Below are positions 27,682 to 36,178 of a stretch of DNA of 64,000 nucleotides, piece after piece. The notes under the pieces are model-generated. The model ran no database searches and was not told where the DNA came from. It saw only the letters and a list, made by a program, of their open reading frames with translations. The translations under genes and the position numbers were made by a program. Every line of letters begins with the position of its first letter. Positions within the stretch are counted from its first letter, which is position 1. This DNA comes from Shewanella denitrificans OS217 (GTDB lineage: Bacteria; Pseudomonadota; Gammaproteobacteria; Enterobacterales; Shewanellaceae): assembly GCF_000013765.1 (NCBI RefSeq), contig NC_007954.1, positions 1,736,001-1,800,000 on the forward strand, read 5' to 3'.

Positions 27682-28320
27682 ATGGAAACTGCCCCGTTGG
27701 AACAATATCGCGCCGTGTATTTAACAGCTGATGATCTTAGGATTGCAGCCTCCATTATTTATAATGCCTACCAAAACGATGCCTATTTTTTGGCGATTCT
27801 TTTTTCAGGGGACAAAGTCAGCTACGAGCAAAAATTGCGCGCCGCCATTCGCGAAGAACTCAATGAATTATGGCAGCAAGAACAACCGCTAATAGGATGG
27901 TTTGACGGTGACAGACTCATAGGGGTTGCTTGTATCATCACTCACCAAGTCCCCATAGGAGAGAGTCGCTATTGGCATTGGCGGTTTAAGATGTTGCTAG
28001 GAACTGGCTGGAAGTCGACTCAAGGTTTGATGCAAAAAGAAACCTCTATCATAGAACAGTTGCCCAGTGATCAATGCGGTATACTGCAGTTTATTGCCTT
28101 AGCCCCGAGTGAGCAGCATAAAGGCCATGGCGGTCAATTGATTGAGGCTGTACTAAGTTGGTGTGACGAACAGCCCAAGTTAGAAGGACTCGGGGTATTT
28201 GTCAGTAACGACAGCCACAGTCACCTTTTTCAGCAACATGGATTCATTAACTTAACGTCGATGAAGATAGGGGATGTGGATGGTGACTTGCTCTTCTATC
28301 ATGGCCAACTCAGTGAATAA
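27682..28320 (+). CDS. GNAT-family N-acetyltransferase
   Basis: A 212-residue acetyl-CoA-dependent acyltransferase. The acetyl-CoA binding motif A is LQFIALAPSEQHKGHGGQLI (about residues 134-153), followed by the beta-5/alpha-4 region and a C-terminal GFINLTSMKIG motif B. The substrate is unknown. It starts from ATG with AGGA upstream. It is the last protein gene before the first CsrB-like RNA, whose GacA-type site begins 36 bp after its stop. Confidence 0.86.
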   Translation: METAPLEQYRAVYLTADDLRIAASIIYNAYQNDAYFLAILFSGDKVSYEQKLRAAIREELNELWQQEQPLIGWFDGDRLIGVACIITHQVPIGESRYWHWRFKMLLGTGWKSTQGLMQKETSIIEQLPSDQCGILQFIALAPSEQHKGHGGQLIEAVLSWCDEQPKLEGLGVFVSNDSHSHLFQQHGFINLTSMKIGDVDGDLLFYHGQLSE

Positions 28321-28355
28321 GGTTTCTCCCCCTTCAATATAAGCTCTGCAAGCTG

Positions 28356-28373
28356 TGTGAGAGATCTCTTACA
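28356..28373 (+). promoter_or_regulatory. GacA/UvrY upstream activating site of csrB copy 1
   Basis: TGTGAG-AGATCT-CTTACA matches the known GacA consensus TGTRAG-N6-CTTACA exactly. It is a near-perfect 18-bp palindrome about 195 bp upstream of the predicted RNA start, and it is repeated identically in front of the second RNA gene. Confidence 0.88.
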
Positions 28374-28540
28374 CGATTTGTGAGCATTGGCGTTATTGTT
28401 TGCAGCTAAGCTTATACCGCATTGGCTTAAGTCATTCATTCTCCTTTATTATTTTCACCCGTTGGTCTGGCAAAGCATTTTTTTTGTATTTATTTTCAAA
28501 ATATCTTTTTAGGTGCATGTTTCCTAGGGGGAAGCTGGCA

Positions 28541-28546
28541 TATGAT
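28541..28546 (+). promoter_or_regulatory. Predicted -10 box of csrB copy 1
   Basis: TATGAT stands just upstream of the first GGA motifs. No good -35 box is present, which fits a promoter that needs activation by a response regulator. The same hexamer is conserved in the paralogue at 59559-59564. Confidence 0.55.
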
Positions 28547-28586
28547 TAACACATCCAAGGAACAGGATGAAAGGAACAGGAAGCGC

Positions 28587-28629
28587 TCAAGGTAGAGCAT
28601 ACTCAAGGTAGAGCATACTCAAGGTAGAG
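28587..28629 (+). repeat. 16-nt tandem repeat inside csrB copy 1
   Basis: TCAAGGTAGAGCATAC occurs twice in full and once as its first 11 bases. The second RNA has one full unit plus the 11-base partial, so the copies differ by one unit. The repeat holds AGGT where other elements have AGGA. Confidence 0.85.
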
Positions 28630-28932
28630 TCACTTGATCAGGATGATTGAGTACAAGGATGAAAATGGATAACCCCAAGGAAGACCTAAGGTTAGGGGAT
28701 GCAAGGGAAGGCCAGTGAAGACATAATGTCTCGCTACCAGGATTAAGATTGTCATGGATGATATAGGACACGCTTAAGGACTGAGCAGGCTCAGTAAAGG
28801 ATGACTGAGAAAAAGGACGGTATTTTAGATGATACAGGGAACACAAGGATGCTAAGGACAGACGCAAGGGATGCAAGTTAGACGCAAGGACGGTGCAGGG
28901 AGCACAACAATAGCAGGATTGCAAAGAATAAC

Positions 28933-28964
28933 AGGCCACGAAATACTATCGTGGCCTTTCTTTT
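28933..28964 (+). terminator. Terminator of csrB copy 1
   Basis: GGCCACG/CGTGGCC 7-bp stem with a 9-nt loop followed by TTTCTTTT. It is identical to the terminator of the second copy. Confidence 0.93.
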
Positions 28965-29197
28965 GGCTGTTTTACGATAATGAATAGCAAAAAATACTTT
29001 ATCTTGGTGGGATACATCAAAAAATGATGCTAATTGGATTAGATCATTCAGTAGAATCTGAATGGGATAATTTTGTTAATGTTTAATCTATTAATTTCAA
29101 CATGTTGCTGTAACATGAGACATTTGTCATTCATCCTGTAGATATTTAAAACCTGCCTTTCTTCATCGTTGTGATAGATATTGATAGCTAAGGCAAT
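28965..29197. other. AT-rich gene-free spacer
   Basis: Between the first CsrB RNA and the putP terminator. I see no ORF with a ribosome site, no RNA gene and no repeat. Confidence 0.5.
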
Positions 29198-29231
29198 AAA
29201 AAGAGCCTCCATGATAGTGAGGCTCTTTTTT
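29198..29231. terminator. Terminator downstream of putP
   Basis: 7-bp stem GAGCCTC/GAGGCTC flanked by AAAAA and TTTTTT; symmetrical, so usable by putP on the minus strand. Confidence 0.88.
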
Positions 29232-29263
29232 GGGAAATGTTACATAGAGCAATTGGTTACAAG

Positions 29264-30715
29264 TTAAAGTGATGCATTAAATGCTTTAAACCCTTCCGTT
29301 GTCGCTGGTGCTGGTGGCGAGATTTTACTGACTACCACGCCGAAAATTAAGGCGAGGGCAAAACCGGGTAAAATTTCGTAAAGTTCAAATATTCCGCCTG
29401 AAAGCTGCTTCCATACCACTACGGTAATCGCGCCTGCGAGTATGCTGGCGATGGCGCCATTACGGCTGTAACCTTGCCAAAACAGGGATAAGAGTACTAC
29501 AGGTCCAAATGCGGCACCAAAGCCGGCCCACGCATAACTCACTAAGCCTAATACACTACTTTGTGGATCCAGTGCCACAACCCCTGCAACTAATGCGATG
29601 GCTATGACGCCAAAGCGGCCCACGAGTATGAGTTCTTTATCACTTGCCTGCGGGCGAAGCCATTTTAAGTAAAAATCTTCGGTGACTACGCTGGAGCAAA
29701 CCAACAGCTGTGAATCTATGGTACTCATAATGGCTGACAAAATAGCGGCGATAAGTAGACCACCAATCCATGGATTAAACACAGCATGCGTTAACTGAAT
29801 AAACACAGTCTCGGCATTTTCGATGGGGCTATTGGCAAAATACAGACTGCCGGCAATACCCGTCGCTAGGGAGCCTATCAGGGCTAAGGCCATCCAACCC
29901 ATGGCGATACGGCGAGATAAAGGTAAGTCGGAAACCTGACCTATGGCCATAAACCGCGACAAAATATGTGGCTGACCAAAATAGCCAAGCCCCCAAGCGA
30001 GTAAGGAAATCAAGCCAATGAGGCTGGTTTCATCGCTGATAAAATTGAGCATGGCAGGATCGATAACGCTTAAATTGTGCTGGATTTCAGGTTCACTAAA
30101 AATGACCACGGGCACAAACACTAAGGCGATAAGCATTAAACAGCCTTGGAAAAAGTCGGTCCAACTTACGGCAAAAAAACCACCCACAAAGGTGTATGAC
30201 ACTATGATGAAAGAGCCAATGAGCAGGGCCGTGGTGTAATCGAGTCCAAAGACTTTTTCAAACAAGATGGCGCCGCCCACCATGCCAGAGGAAGCGTAAA
30301 AAGTGAAAAAAACCAAGATGGTAATGGCGGATAATAACCTGATCACGCCCTTAGGATCATTGAAGCGATTTTCAAAAAAATCGGGTAACGTCAGTGCGTT
30401 ATCAGCAAGTTCTGTGTAAACCCGCAGGCGTTTTGCCACAAACAGCCAATTGAGCCAAGCGCCAAATATAAGTCCAAATCCTATCCAAGACTCTCCAAGT
30501 CCGCCAAGGTAGACGGCGCCAGGCAGACCAAGTAACAGCCAACCCGACATGTCAGATGCGCCCACAGAAAGCGCAGTCACAGCCGGTCCCATTTTACGGC
30601 CACCGAGAATATAATCTCCCACAGTGTCAGTTTTTTTAAAGGCCCAGAAACCAATGGCCATCATCAGGGCGAGGTAACCAAAAAAGGTAATAAAAATAGG
30701 CGTTTCAATCGTCAT
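29264..30715 (-). CDS. putP: Sodium/proline symporter PutP
   Basis: Sodium:solute symporter (SSS family) of 483 residues with about 13 transmembrane helices, importing L-proline with Na+. YILGGRKMGPAVTALSVGAS near the N-terminus (about residues 35-54) and DMSGWLLLGLPGA are the signature segments of PutP. LGYFGQPHILSRFMAI is the other family hallmark. E. coli PutP is 502 residues. The gene is monocistronic; no putA is adjacent. Confidence 0.93.
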   Translation of the reverse strand: MTIETPIFITFFGYLALMMAIGFWAFKKTDTVGDYILGGRKMGPAVTALSVGASDMSGWLLLGLPGAVYLGGLGESWIGFGLIFGAWLNWLFVAKRLRVYTELADNALTLPDFFENRFNDPKGVIRLLSAITILVFFTFYASSGMVGGAILFEKVFGLDYTTALLIGSFIIVSYTFVGGFFAVSWTDFFQGCLMLIALVFVPVVIFSEPEIQHNLSVIDPAMLNFISDETSLIGLISLLAWGLGYFGQPHILSRFMAIGQVSDLPLSRRIAMGWMALALIGSLATGIAGSLYFANSPIENAETVFIQLTHAVFNPWIGGLLIAAILSAIMSTIDSQLLVCSSVVTEDFYLKWLRPQASDKELILVGRFGVIAIALVAGVVALDPQSSVLGLVSYAWAGFGAAFGPVVLLSLFWQGYSRNGAIASILAGAITVVVWKQLSGGIFELYEILPGFALALIFGVVVSKISPPAPATTEGFKAFNASL

Positions 30716-30920
30716 ATCGGGTCCATTTTATAGGTTTTTTTCTATGCTAACAGAAGTCATAGTATTTGCATTAAGTAAATGAGTTGTAATCCCAGTCAGC
30801 AGACCTGTTGAATATTGATTGATATTCTCGATATGAGTTTGTTTTTATTATTTATTTTTTAATTTCGTGGATTTGGCGTTAGTGAGGGGCTGTAGAAATC
30901 ATCAAAGAGTGCTACTAAAG

Positions 30921-30950
30921 AAGCAGGCTGCTCATTTGAGCAGCCTGCTT
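30921..30950. terminator. Hairpin after the ECF sigma/DUF3379 operon
   Basis: A perfect 13-bp stem (AAGCAGGCTGCTC/GAGCAGCCTGCTT) with a 4-nt loop, 43 bp after the DUF3379 stop. The T tract on the minus strand is short and interrupted, so termination may be imperfect. Confidence 0.75.
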
Positions 30951-30992
30951 GATAACTTATGTTCGCCAACCTAACAGGCTCACTGACAAGTC

Positions 30993-31697
30993 TTAGATAA
31001 AAGTGTTCTCTATGTCAGATTTAACTTGGTTAAGATCTTGTGCTTGTTCACCCACAAGCAGCATATAACTGCCGGCCGCTTGGAACCCGAGGCCTTGATA
31101 TTTATTGTCAGCGAAAACCTCTTCCATCACCATGCGATTCTCAATCGGCACAATAAAGACGGTCACTTTGCCGTGGGCGCCTTGCATGACGAGATGCAAG
31201 CCTTGCACCCCTTGAAAATCACAGTAGGTGGTGAAGTAAATCTTACCGGGTTGGCCAACAAACTTAGCATTATGCATGCCTGTGAGCCCCGCTAGCTTAA
31301 AGTTAACATCCTCGAAGGCCAGATTTTGATCCATGCTCAGTGCTCTTGGTTCGTGATACACGTGAGCGAGGGCATTTTCAGATAAGTTCACAGGAGTTAA
31401 TTGCAATAAGCTAAAGCTAATCCCCACCACGAAGGCGATAGAAGCCGCCATAGCCACTAAGTAACCTGTGCTCTTGCGCTGGGCTTGATGTTGAGTGATG
31501 TGCTGGCGCAATAGGATCTTGTCGGCGAGATCATCACTCACATCGATTTTTAGTGCCTGGGTTAGCTTGGCATCTAAGTCGTTTAATTCTTTCACTAGCG
31601 CCGCATCCTTGGGATGAAGGTTAATATGCTGGATAAAATCTTCAGCTTGACTGCTAGGTTCGCCATAGGCATGGCGACGAAACTCTAGATCATCCAT
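30993..31697 (-). CDS. DUF3379-family membrane protein, putative anti-sigma factor
   Basis: A 234-residue protein with a cytoplasmic N-terminal region (1-75), one transmembrane helix (about 80-102, TGYLVAMAASIAFVVGISFS) and a periplasmic domain. This layout, and an 8-bp overlap with the upstream ECF sigma gene, is that of an anti-sigma factor. DUF3379 proteins are regularly found in this position. The anti-sigma role is inference. The N-terminal region lacks a zinc-binding HxxxCxxC motif, so it would not be a classical ZAS protein. Confidence 0.83.
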   Translation of the reverse strand: MDDLEFRRHAYGEPSSQAEDFIQHINLHPKDAALVKELNDLDAKLTQALKIDVSDDLADKILLRQHITQHQAQRKSTGYLVAMAASIAFVVGISFSLLQLTPVNLSENALAHVYHEPRALSMDQNLAFEDVNFKLAGLTGMHNAKFVGQPGKIYFTTYCDFQGVQGLHLVMQGAHGKVTVFIVPIENRMVMEEVFADNKYQGLGFQAAGSYMLLVGEQAQDLNQVKSDIENTFI

Positions 31698-32253
31698 TTG
31701 ATTGACCTCTTACATCTGGTGCATCTAATGCGTCTTTTAATTGATTACGAGCCCTAAACAGGCGCGTCATCACAGTATTTCTGTTTAACTCTAATAGGTT
31801 AGCAATTTCATCACCGCTAAAACCACCGATGAGTTGCAGCAAGAGTGGTTCCCGATACTCCATCTCAAGCTTACCAATTTGACGTCGTAGCCAATATTGC
31901 TCGGTTTTGTCTTCCGTGCTGGAGGACAAATGATCTTCGAGGGTATCTTGTTCCACATCAGAATAATCAAACTGCTTACGTTCGAACCTGCGGGCATTTT
32001 CCCTGCGCAAAATGGTGATAAGCCAGGCTTTGGCGGCTTTATCATCCTTAAGCGAATCCAGCGAGCGCCATGCCCGTAAGAAGGTTTCTTGAGTGATATC
32101 TTCAGCTATGTGTCTATTACCACACAGCCAGTAGGCGTAGCGGAATAAATCAGTATGAAGTGCCCTGACGAGGCTATCGTAACGTCGTTGTTTAGTTAGC
32201 ATGTCAGATATGACCGTGGGTTCAGACTTTTTCTTTCGAAAGCTATCGAACAT
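31690..32253 (-). CDS. ECF RNA polymerase sigma factor
   Basis: A 187-residue group 4 sigma factor with region 2 (about residues 28-95: LFRYAYWLCGNRHIAEDITQ then FLRAWRSL) and region 4 (about 125-175: REPLLLQLIGGFSGDEIANL then NRNTVMTRLFRARNQLK). It is followed by an overlapping DUF3379 gene that likely encodes its membrane-bound regulator. The start codon lies exactly at the beginning of one arm of a perfect 14-bp inverted repeat, described separately. Target genes are unknown. Confidence 0.93.
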   Translation of the reverse strand: MFDSFRKKKSEPTVISDMLTKQRRYDSLVRALHTDLFRYAYWLCGNRHIAEDITQETFLRAWRSLDSLKDDKAAKAWLITILRRENARRFERKQFDYSDVEQDTLEDHLSSSTEDKTEQYWLRRQIGKLEMEYREPLLLQLIGGFSGDEIANLLELNRNTVMTRLFRARNQLKDALDAPDVRGQSNG

Positions 32254-32289
32254 ATGATGATTTTTCTAATAATCCATGTTCGATAGCTT
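32240..32289 (-). repeat. Perfect 14-bp inverted repeat around the ECF sigma start codon
   Basis: AAGCTATCGAACAT (32240-32253) and its exact reverse complement (32276-32289) are separated by 22 nt. In the minus-strand mRNA the second arm begins with the sigma ATG, and the loop holds the likely ribosome-binding region and a GGA. It could form a hairpin that hides the start codon, or act as a DNA operator. Confidence 0.8.
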
Positions 32290-32348
32290 AAAAGTATGGG
32301 GATGAATAGCAAGGGAAAGTTAGCTTTCTCCCTTGCTAGTGCCAAATA

Positions 32349-34109
32349 TCAAGGGTTTAATTCAGAAATTAGTGATTTTGGCTGAGGTTTATTTGTAGGG
32401 GTTATAGCTTGAAGCTCTTTCATGAGTTTATTTATATCAAGCTGTTGATGCGTTTTAGCGTATTTTTGAGCTTGCAGATCGTTAAGGCTTTGCCCTAGTG
32501 GCTCTGACAAGGCACTTATTTGCGCCAAGGACATAGGCTGAGCCAACACATGACTCACATAGGCTTGAATTAACACTAACGCTTGGCCTATCTCTGCATT
32601 TTTCAGTGACTGTTCAATGACCTTAAGTTTATTCTTATCACCCGTTGTCGGTGTTGATTTGACGGGTGAAATGACACTGACAATGGGGTTTGATCCTTGC
32701 GTAGTCGTCGGGACGACTGGTTCATTAACATGATCATCCGCCACAGCCTGCCCCTGAGATAATTGCGCGGCAATAAGCTGTTGTTGCAGTCTTTGTATGG
32801 TATTGAGGCTTTTGCGCCATAGCATCAAGCTTGCCAGTAACAGCAGGGCGAACGATGCACTTAGCCAATGCCAGGGGAAACTGTCAGGGTTGGTCGCCGC
32901 GTAGTCTTGCATACTGGGCACATTCGTCTGAGTGTGATTTGCCGCTATAACTAAGGATTTGGCGGGTAGCATGGCTGTTTCTTGTTGTTTCAGATGAGGA
33001 TTCCACCATGGAACTTTGACTGTGGGGAGCTCGAATGTGCCGGCTTTACTCGGCACTATGGCCATAGTAATACTGTATTGAGACACGATTTGATTATCCC
33101 GCACGAAGGTTTGTCTCTGGGGCTTTTCTGGATATATTTTAAGCCCATCGGGAGCGGTAAACTCAATCTCAGGTAAGCTGGTTTCATCGGTATTAGACGC
33201 GATTAAGGTGACAGTGCGGGTAATGGGGGTGCCCACTTCAAACTCAGTTTGTTCATCTGGCCAGGTTTCTTTGAGTAGCGCTAAATCGCTGACAAACCAT
33301 TTTCCTTGAAAACTGGCAGGAACTGGGTTGATAGCAATCACTTGCTTTTCAGCTAAGGCTTGCATAGGACGGCTTTCATTAAAACCAAACATGCCTGAGC
33401 GGCCTTGGCTTTCAACTAACACATCCCCTGAGAAACTGGCGCCATTAATGGTCAGTTCACCTGGGGAGTCCGCGATGATGGCATAGGTCCTTTCTATGAC
33501 GCGAAAGCGTTTGCCATTGATAATTTCATTGCTGTCCTTGTCCTCCCCCAATTGCTTAATTTGTGCTCCCTCAAGGCTAGGCGCGCTGAGTACGCCTCGT
33601 TGTAACTCAAGGGCTAAGAAGAGTTTGACCTTATAACTTATCAGTTGGCCGACATAGGCTTCCTTAGTTGAAAGTTCAGTTTCTAGGAAGATATTTTTCG
33701 ACTCGTCGCTCTGGCTCCCTTGGGCTGCCACTGTCAATACGATTGGCGCCGAACGGACATTTTGCAGGGTAAACTGAGGTATGGTGATGACGCCGGTTTT
33801 CTTAGGAGACAGCAAAATTTGCCAGCGAGTTTCTCTGCGGGTATCGAAATTGACGATTTGAGTGCTGCGGCCCACGCTGGTGCGGCCTACTTGAAAGTCT
33901 TTGAGTAGGGCTGAGGTATCGAGTTCGGCGGCGTTGATATCATCATCGGCCACCACATTAAGGACAAAATACTCACCCTTGATCACAGGGTTTCTGTCTA
34001 TGGTTGCCAATAGTTCAGTTAAGGCCAACGCAGGCGATGCCTGTATCGCCAAATACAGGCCCAATAAATAGCCTATGAATACAGGTAATTGTTTTATCTT
34101 AGTTACCAC
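32349..34109 (-). CDS. batD: BatD-family protein (oxygen-tolerance-like)
   Basis: A 586-residue periplasmic protein anchored in the inner membrane. A signal peptide (about 10-29) is followed by beta-rich BatD repeats (LLATIDRNPVIKGEYFVLNV at the start) and a C-terminal transmembrane helix (about 420-440, WHWLSASFALLLLASLMLW) with a cytoplasmic tail. It is the last gene of a moxR-DUF58-DUF4381-batA-batB-batD operon. Bat proteins were named for aerotolerance in Bacteroides; their molecular role is unsettled. The start overlaps the upstream gene by 7 bp. Confidence 0.9.
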   Translation of the reverse strand: MVTKIKQLPVFIGYLLGLYLAIQASPALALTELLATIDRNPVIKGEYFVLNVVADDDINAAELDTSALLKDFQVGRTSVGRSTQIVNFDTRRETRWQILLSPKKTGVITIPQFTLQNVRSAPIVLTVAAQGSQSDESKNIFLETELSTKEAYVGQLISYKVKLFLALELQRGVLSAPSLEGAQIKQLGEDKDSNEIINGKRFRVIERTYAIIADSPGELTINGASFSGDVLVESQGRSGMFGFNESRPMQALAEKQVIAINPVPASFQGKWFVSDLALLKETWPDEQTEFEVGTPITRTVTLIASNTDETSLPEIEFTAPDGLKIYPEKPQRQTFVRDNQIVSQYSITMAIVPSKAGTFELPTVKVPWWNPHLKQQETAMLPAKSLVIAANHTQTNVPSMQDYAATNPDSFPWHWLSASFALLLLASLMLWRKSLNTIQRLQQQLIAAQLSQGQAVADDHVNEPVVPTTTQGSNPIVSVISPVKSTPTTGDKNKLKVIEQSLKNAEIGQALVLIQAYVSHVLAQPMSLAQISALSEPLGQSLNDLQAQKYAKTHQQLDINKLMKELQAITPTNKPQPKSLISELNP

Positions 34110-36178
34110 TGTTCATCATCCTTAGGTGCTTGCGCCTCTTGCCGGCGCTTAAGGTATTCAAGTTGCATTTTATTTCGCAGCAGAACTTGGGGGTCTTCAC
34201 TGACAGCGCGAAGGGCTCGCTCCATTTCTGCGGGTAATGCCTGAGTTTGAGCTTGAGTGGGCGCTAACATTTCTCCCGCAGCCGTTTGTTGCTCGGGGGC
34301 GTTATCAGATGGTTTTTCCCCCACAGCAGTTTGCTGCTTTGAGCCTGAAGCAGGTTTTTCCAGCTCGGCTTGCATGCTAGCCTCATTCTCTTGAGCTTGG
34401 CTATTGGGGTCTTTACCTTGTTCACTCGCCGATTGAGCCCCTTGTTGCTCGCTCATTGCTTGATCATCGGTGCCGCCGCTGTCTTGTTTTTCTGAACTCG
34501 GTTCATCAACGTCAGATTGTTGACCGCCAGATGAGGCGTTAGTCTCATCAGACTTATCGCCGCCTTGCTCTGAGGTGTCATCATCTTGTGATGCGCTGCT
34601 GGCATCTTGATTATCCTGGGTGTCAGAGTCCTTAGATTCAGTGCCCTTGGAGCCTGAGTTATTTGAACCAGCCCTGTTTGAGCTTGAGTCGCTCGAGTCG
34701 GAGTTACTGTCATCGCCGTCATCTGAGTCATCAGAGCCAGAGTTTGAGCCTTTACTCTTATCGCCTCCCTCATTGGCGTCGCCGTCTTCACCAGACTCAC
34801 CGTTTTCCGCGGATTGATTGTCTCCTTGCTTTTTGTCCTGCTTAGCTTGTTGTGCTAAGGCGAGATTACGACTGGCTTCAGGGAAGTCGGCCTTTAGCGC
34901 TAATGCTTCTTGGTAGCGTTTGATGGCTTTATCGATTTTGCCTAAATGCATGAGTGCATTGCCTTGATTGTATAAGCCATTGGCACTGCTATCTTGCTCA
35001 AATCCTTTAAGTGCGGCTTCAAAGTCACCAGCCTTATAGTGGGCACTGGCACGCCAAAGGGGATCGTCGAATTTGTCGCTGGCAGTATGAAAGTCTTCAG
35101 CTTCGAAAGCCGCATTGGCCTGCTGATCCCGCGTCTGCCAAAGGTCATCCCATAGACTTGCTTGGGCGCTAGTGGGTTGATAAAACATAAATAGTGCGAC
35201 CAAAGGCAACAAGCCGCGACGAAAGCTTAATAGGCAAGGGAGTAACAATAATAAGGCTAAATAGGGGCCTAAGTCTTGCCAGCTTTCACCTTCAAGCTCA
35301 GTGGCTCTGGCATCGCCATCGGTGGCAAGCCAGTCTTGCAATTGCTTAAGATCGCTGCCATCGGCCTGCGCCGGGACAAGAATGCCTTTTTGATATCGAG
35401 CAAGCTTTTGCAATAAACCATAGTTGGTCTTGGCAATAATGACGTCATCAACATTGTCTTTGAGCAATTGTCCGTCGGCAAGACGAATAGGGGCACCTTG
35501 CTCACTGCCTAGAGCCAAGATAGACAAGCGATAGCGACTGCCCTTGAGACTGGCTTTAGCATTATCAAATTGCTTGCTGGAAATGCCGTCGGTGAGCACG
35601 ATAATGTCACCATTGATATGTCCACCTTGGGCTAGCAAGCTTTGTGCTAGGCGTAGTGCACCAGCAAGATCTGAGCCCCGAGCTGGCATGATATCTGGAG
35701 ATAAGCTCGGTAACAGATTCAGCAAGGTGGCGTTATCGCGCGTTAAGGGGCTTATGGTAAAGGCATCACCTGCATAAGCGATAAGTCCTGTTTCACCTTC
35801 TTTAAGCTGACTGATGAGATCGCTTGCCCGAAATTTAGCCTGAGATAAGCGGTTGGGGCTCATGTCGGTAGCTAGCATAGATAACGACATGTCCATCACC
35901 AGCACCCGGCCTTGCTCTGTCGCAAATACTGGCAAATTTTGCTTGTTGACTGCAGGTCCTGCTGCGGCGATGACGGCAATAAACCAGGCGGCGGCCAGCA
36001 GCCAAGTGGGGTGCTTACTGCTTTGCATACTTGGGCTAATAAGTGCCGAGGTTAAATGGGGGGCGATATAATGCTGCCAAGCCGATTGCTGGCTGTTTTT
36101 ACGCCAGGCAAGCAAGCTTAATAATGCTAATGGCAGCAGCAATAATAGCCACTCGGGGCGAATAAAATGCAAAGGCAT
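34103..36178 (-). CDS. batB: VWA and TPR protein, BatB/BatC fusion
   Basis: A 691-residue protein whose ATG at 36178 overlaps the batA stop (TAATG). Two N-terminal helices precede a von Willebrand A domain (about 70-270) with a MIDAS-like DMSLS. Then come a transmembrane segment (about 305-330) and TPR repeats (about 365-440, LYNQGNALMHLGKIDKAIKR). The last part is a very long Ser/Asp/Gly/Gln-rich acidic linker (about 450-620) and a short helical tail. The TPR part corresponds to separate BatC proteins in other bacteria. An upstream in-frame start at 36238 lies inside batA and is rejected. Confidence 0.92.
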   Translation of the reverse strand: MPLHFIRPEWLLLLLPLALLSLLAWRKNSQQSAWQHYIAPHLTSALISPSMQSSKHPTWLLAAAWFIAVIAAAGPAVNKQNLPVFATEQGRVLVMDMSLSMLATDMSPNRLSQAKFRASDLISQLKEGETGLIAYAGDAFTISPLTRDNATLLNLLPSLSPDIMPARGSDLAGALRLAQSLLAQGGHINGDIIVLTDGISSKQFDNAKASLKGSRYRLSILALGSEQGAPIRLADGQLLKDNVDDVIIAKTNYGLLQKLARYQKGILVPAQADGSDLKQLQDWLATDGDARATELEGESWQDLGPYLALLLLLPCLLSFRRGLLPLVALFMFYQPTSAQASLWDDLWQTRDQQANAAFEAEDFHTASDKFDDPLWRASAHYKAGDFEAALKGFEQDSSANGLYNQGNALMHLGKIDKAIKRYQEALALKADFPEASRNLALAQQAKQDKKQGDNQSAENGESGEDGDANEGGDKSKGSNSGSDDSDDGDDSNSDSSDSSSNRAGSNNSGSKGTESKDSDTQDNQDASSASQDDDTSEQGGDKSDETNASSGGQQSDVDEPSSEKQDSGGTDDQAMSEQQGAQSASEQGKDPNSQAQENEASMQAELEKPASGSKQQTAVGEKPSDNAPEQQTAAGEMLAPTQAQTQALPAEMERALRAVSEDPQVLLRNKMQLEYLKRRQEAQAPKDDEQW

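Larger units (their letters stand above)
28552..28964 (+). ncRNA. csrB: CsrB-family CsrA-sequestering small RNA, copy 1
   Basis: A gene of about 410 nt with no protein-coding signal and about 23 GGA triplets, mostly in the contexts CAGGAUG, AAGGA and AGGGA that CsrA binds. Several sit in small hairpin loops, for example GTGC-AGGGA-GCAC at 28893-28905. It ends in a strong terminator. Known CsrB/CsrC/RsmZ RNAs bind many CsrA dimers and so relieve post-transcriptional control by CsrA, and they are switched on by the BarA-UvrY (GacS-GacA) system, whose box lies upstream. Start is estimated from the -10 box. A 16-nt element is repeated at 28587-28629. A minus-strand ORF across it is a shadow. Confidence 0.92.

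Noticed and set aside
28619..28939. Minus-strand ORF of 106 codons
   Set aside because: It lies antisense over the CsrB-like RNA. Its frame is open only because the RNA is GGA-rich and poor in CTA, TTA and TCA triplets. A similar ORF appears over the second RNA for the same reason.
34620..34817. Plus-strand Ser/Glu/Leu-rich ORF
   Set aside because: Antisense of the low-complexity linker of the BatB-like protein.
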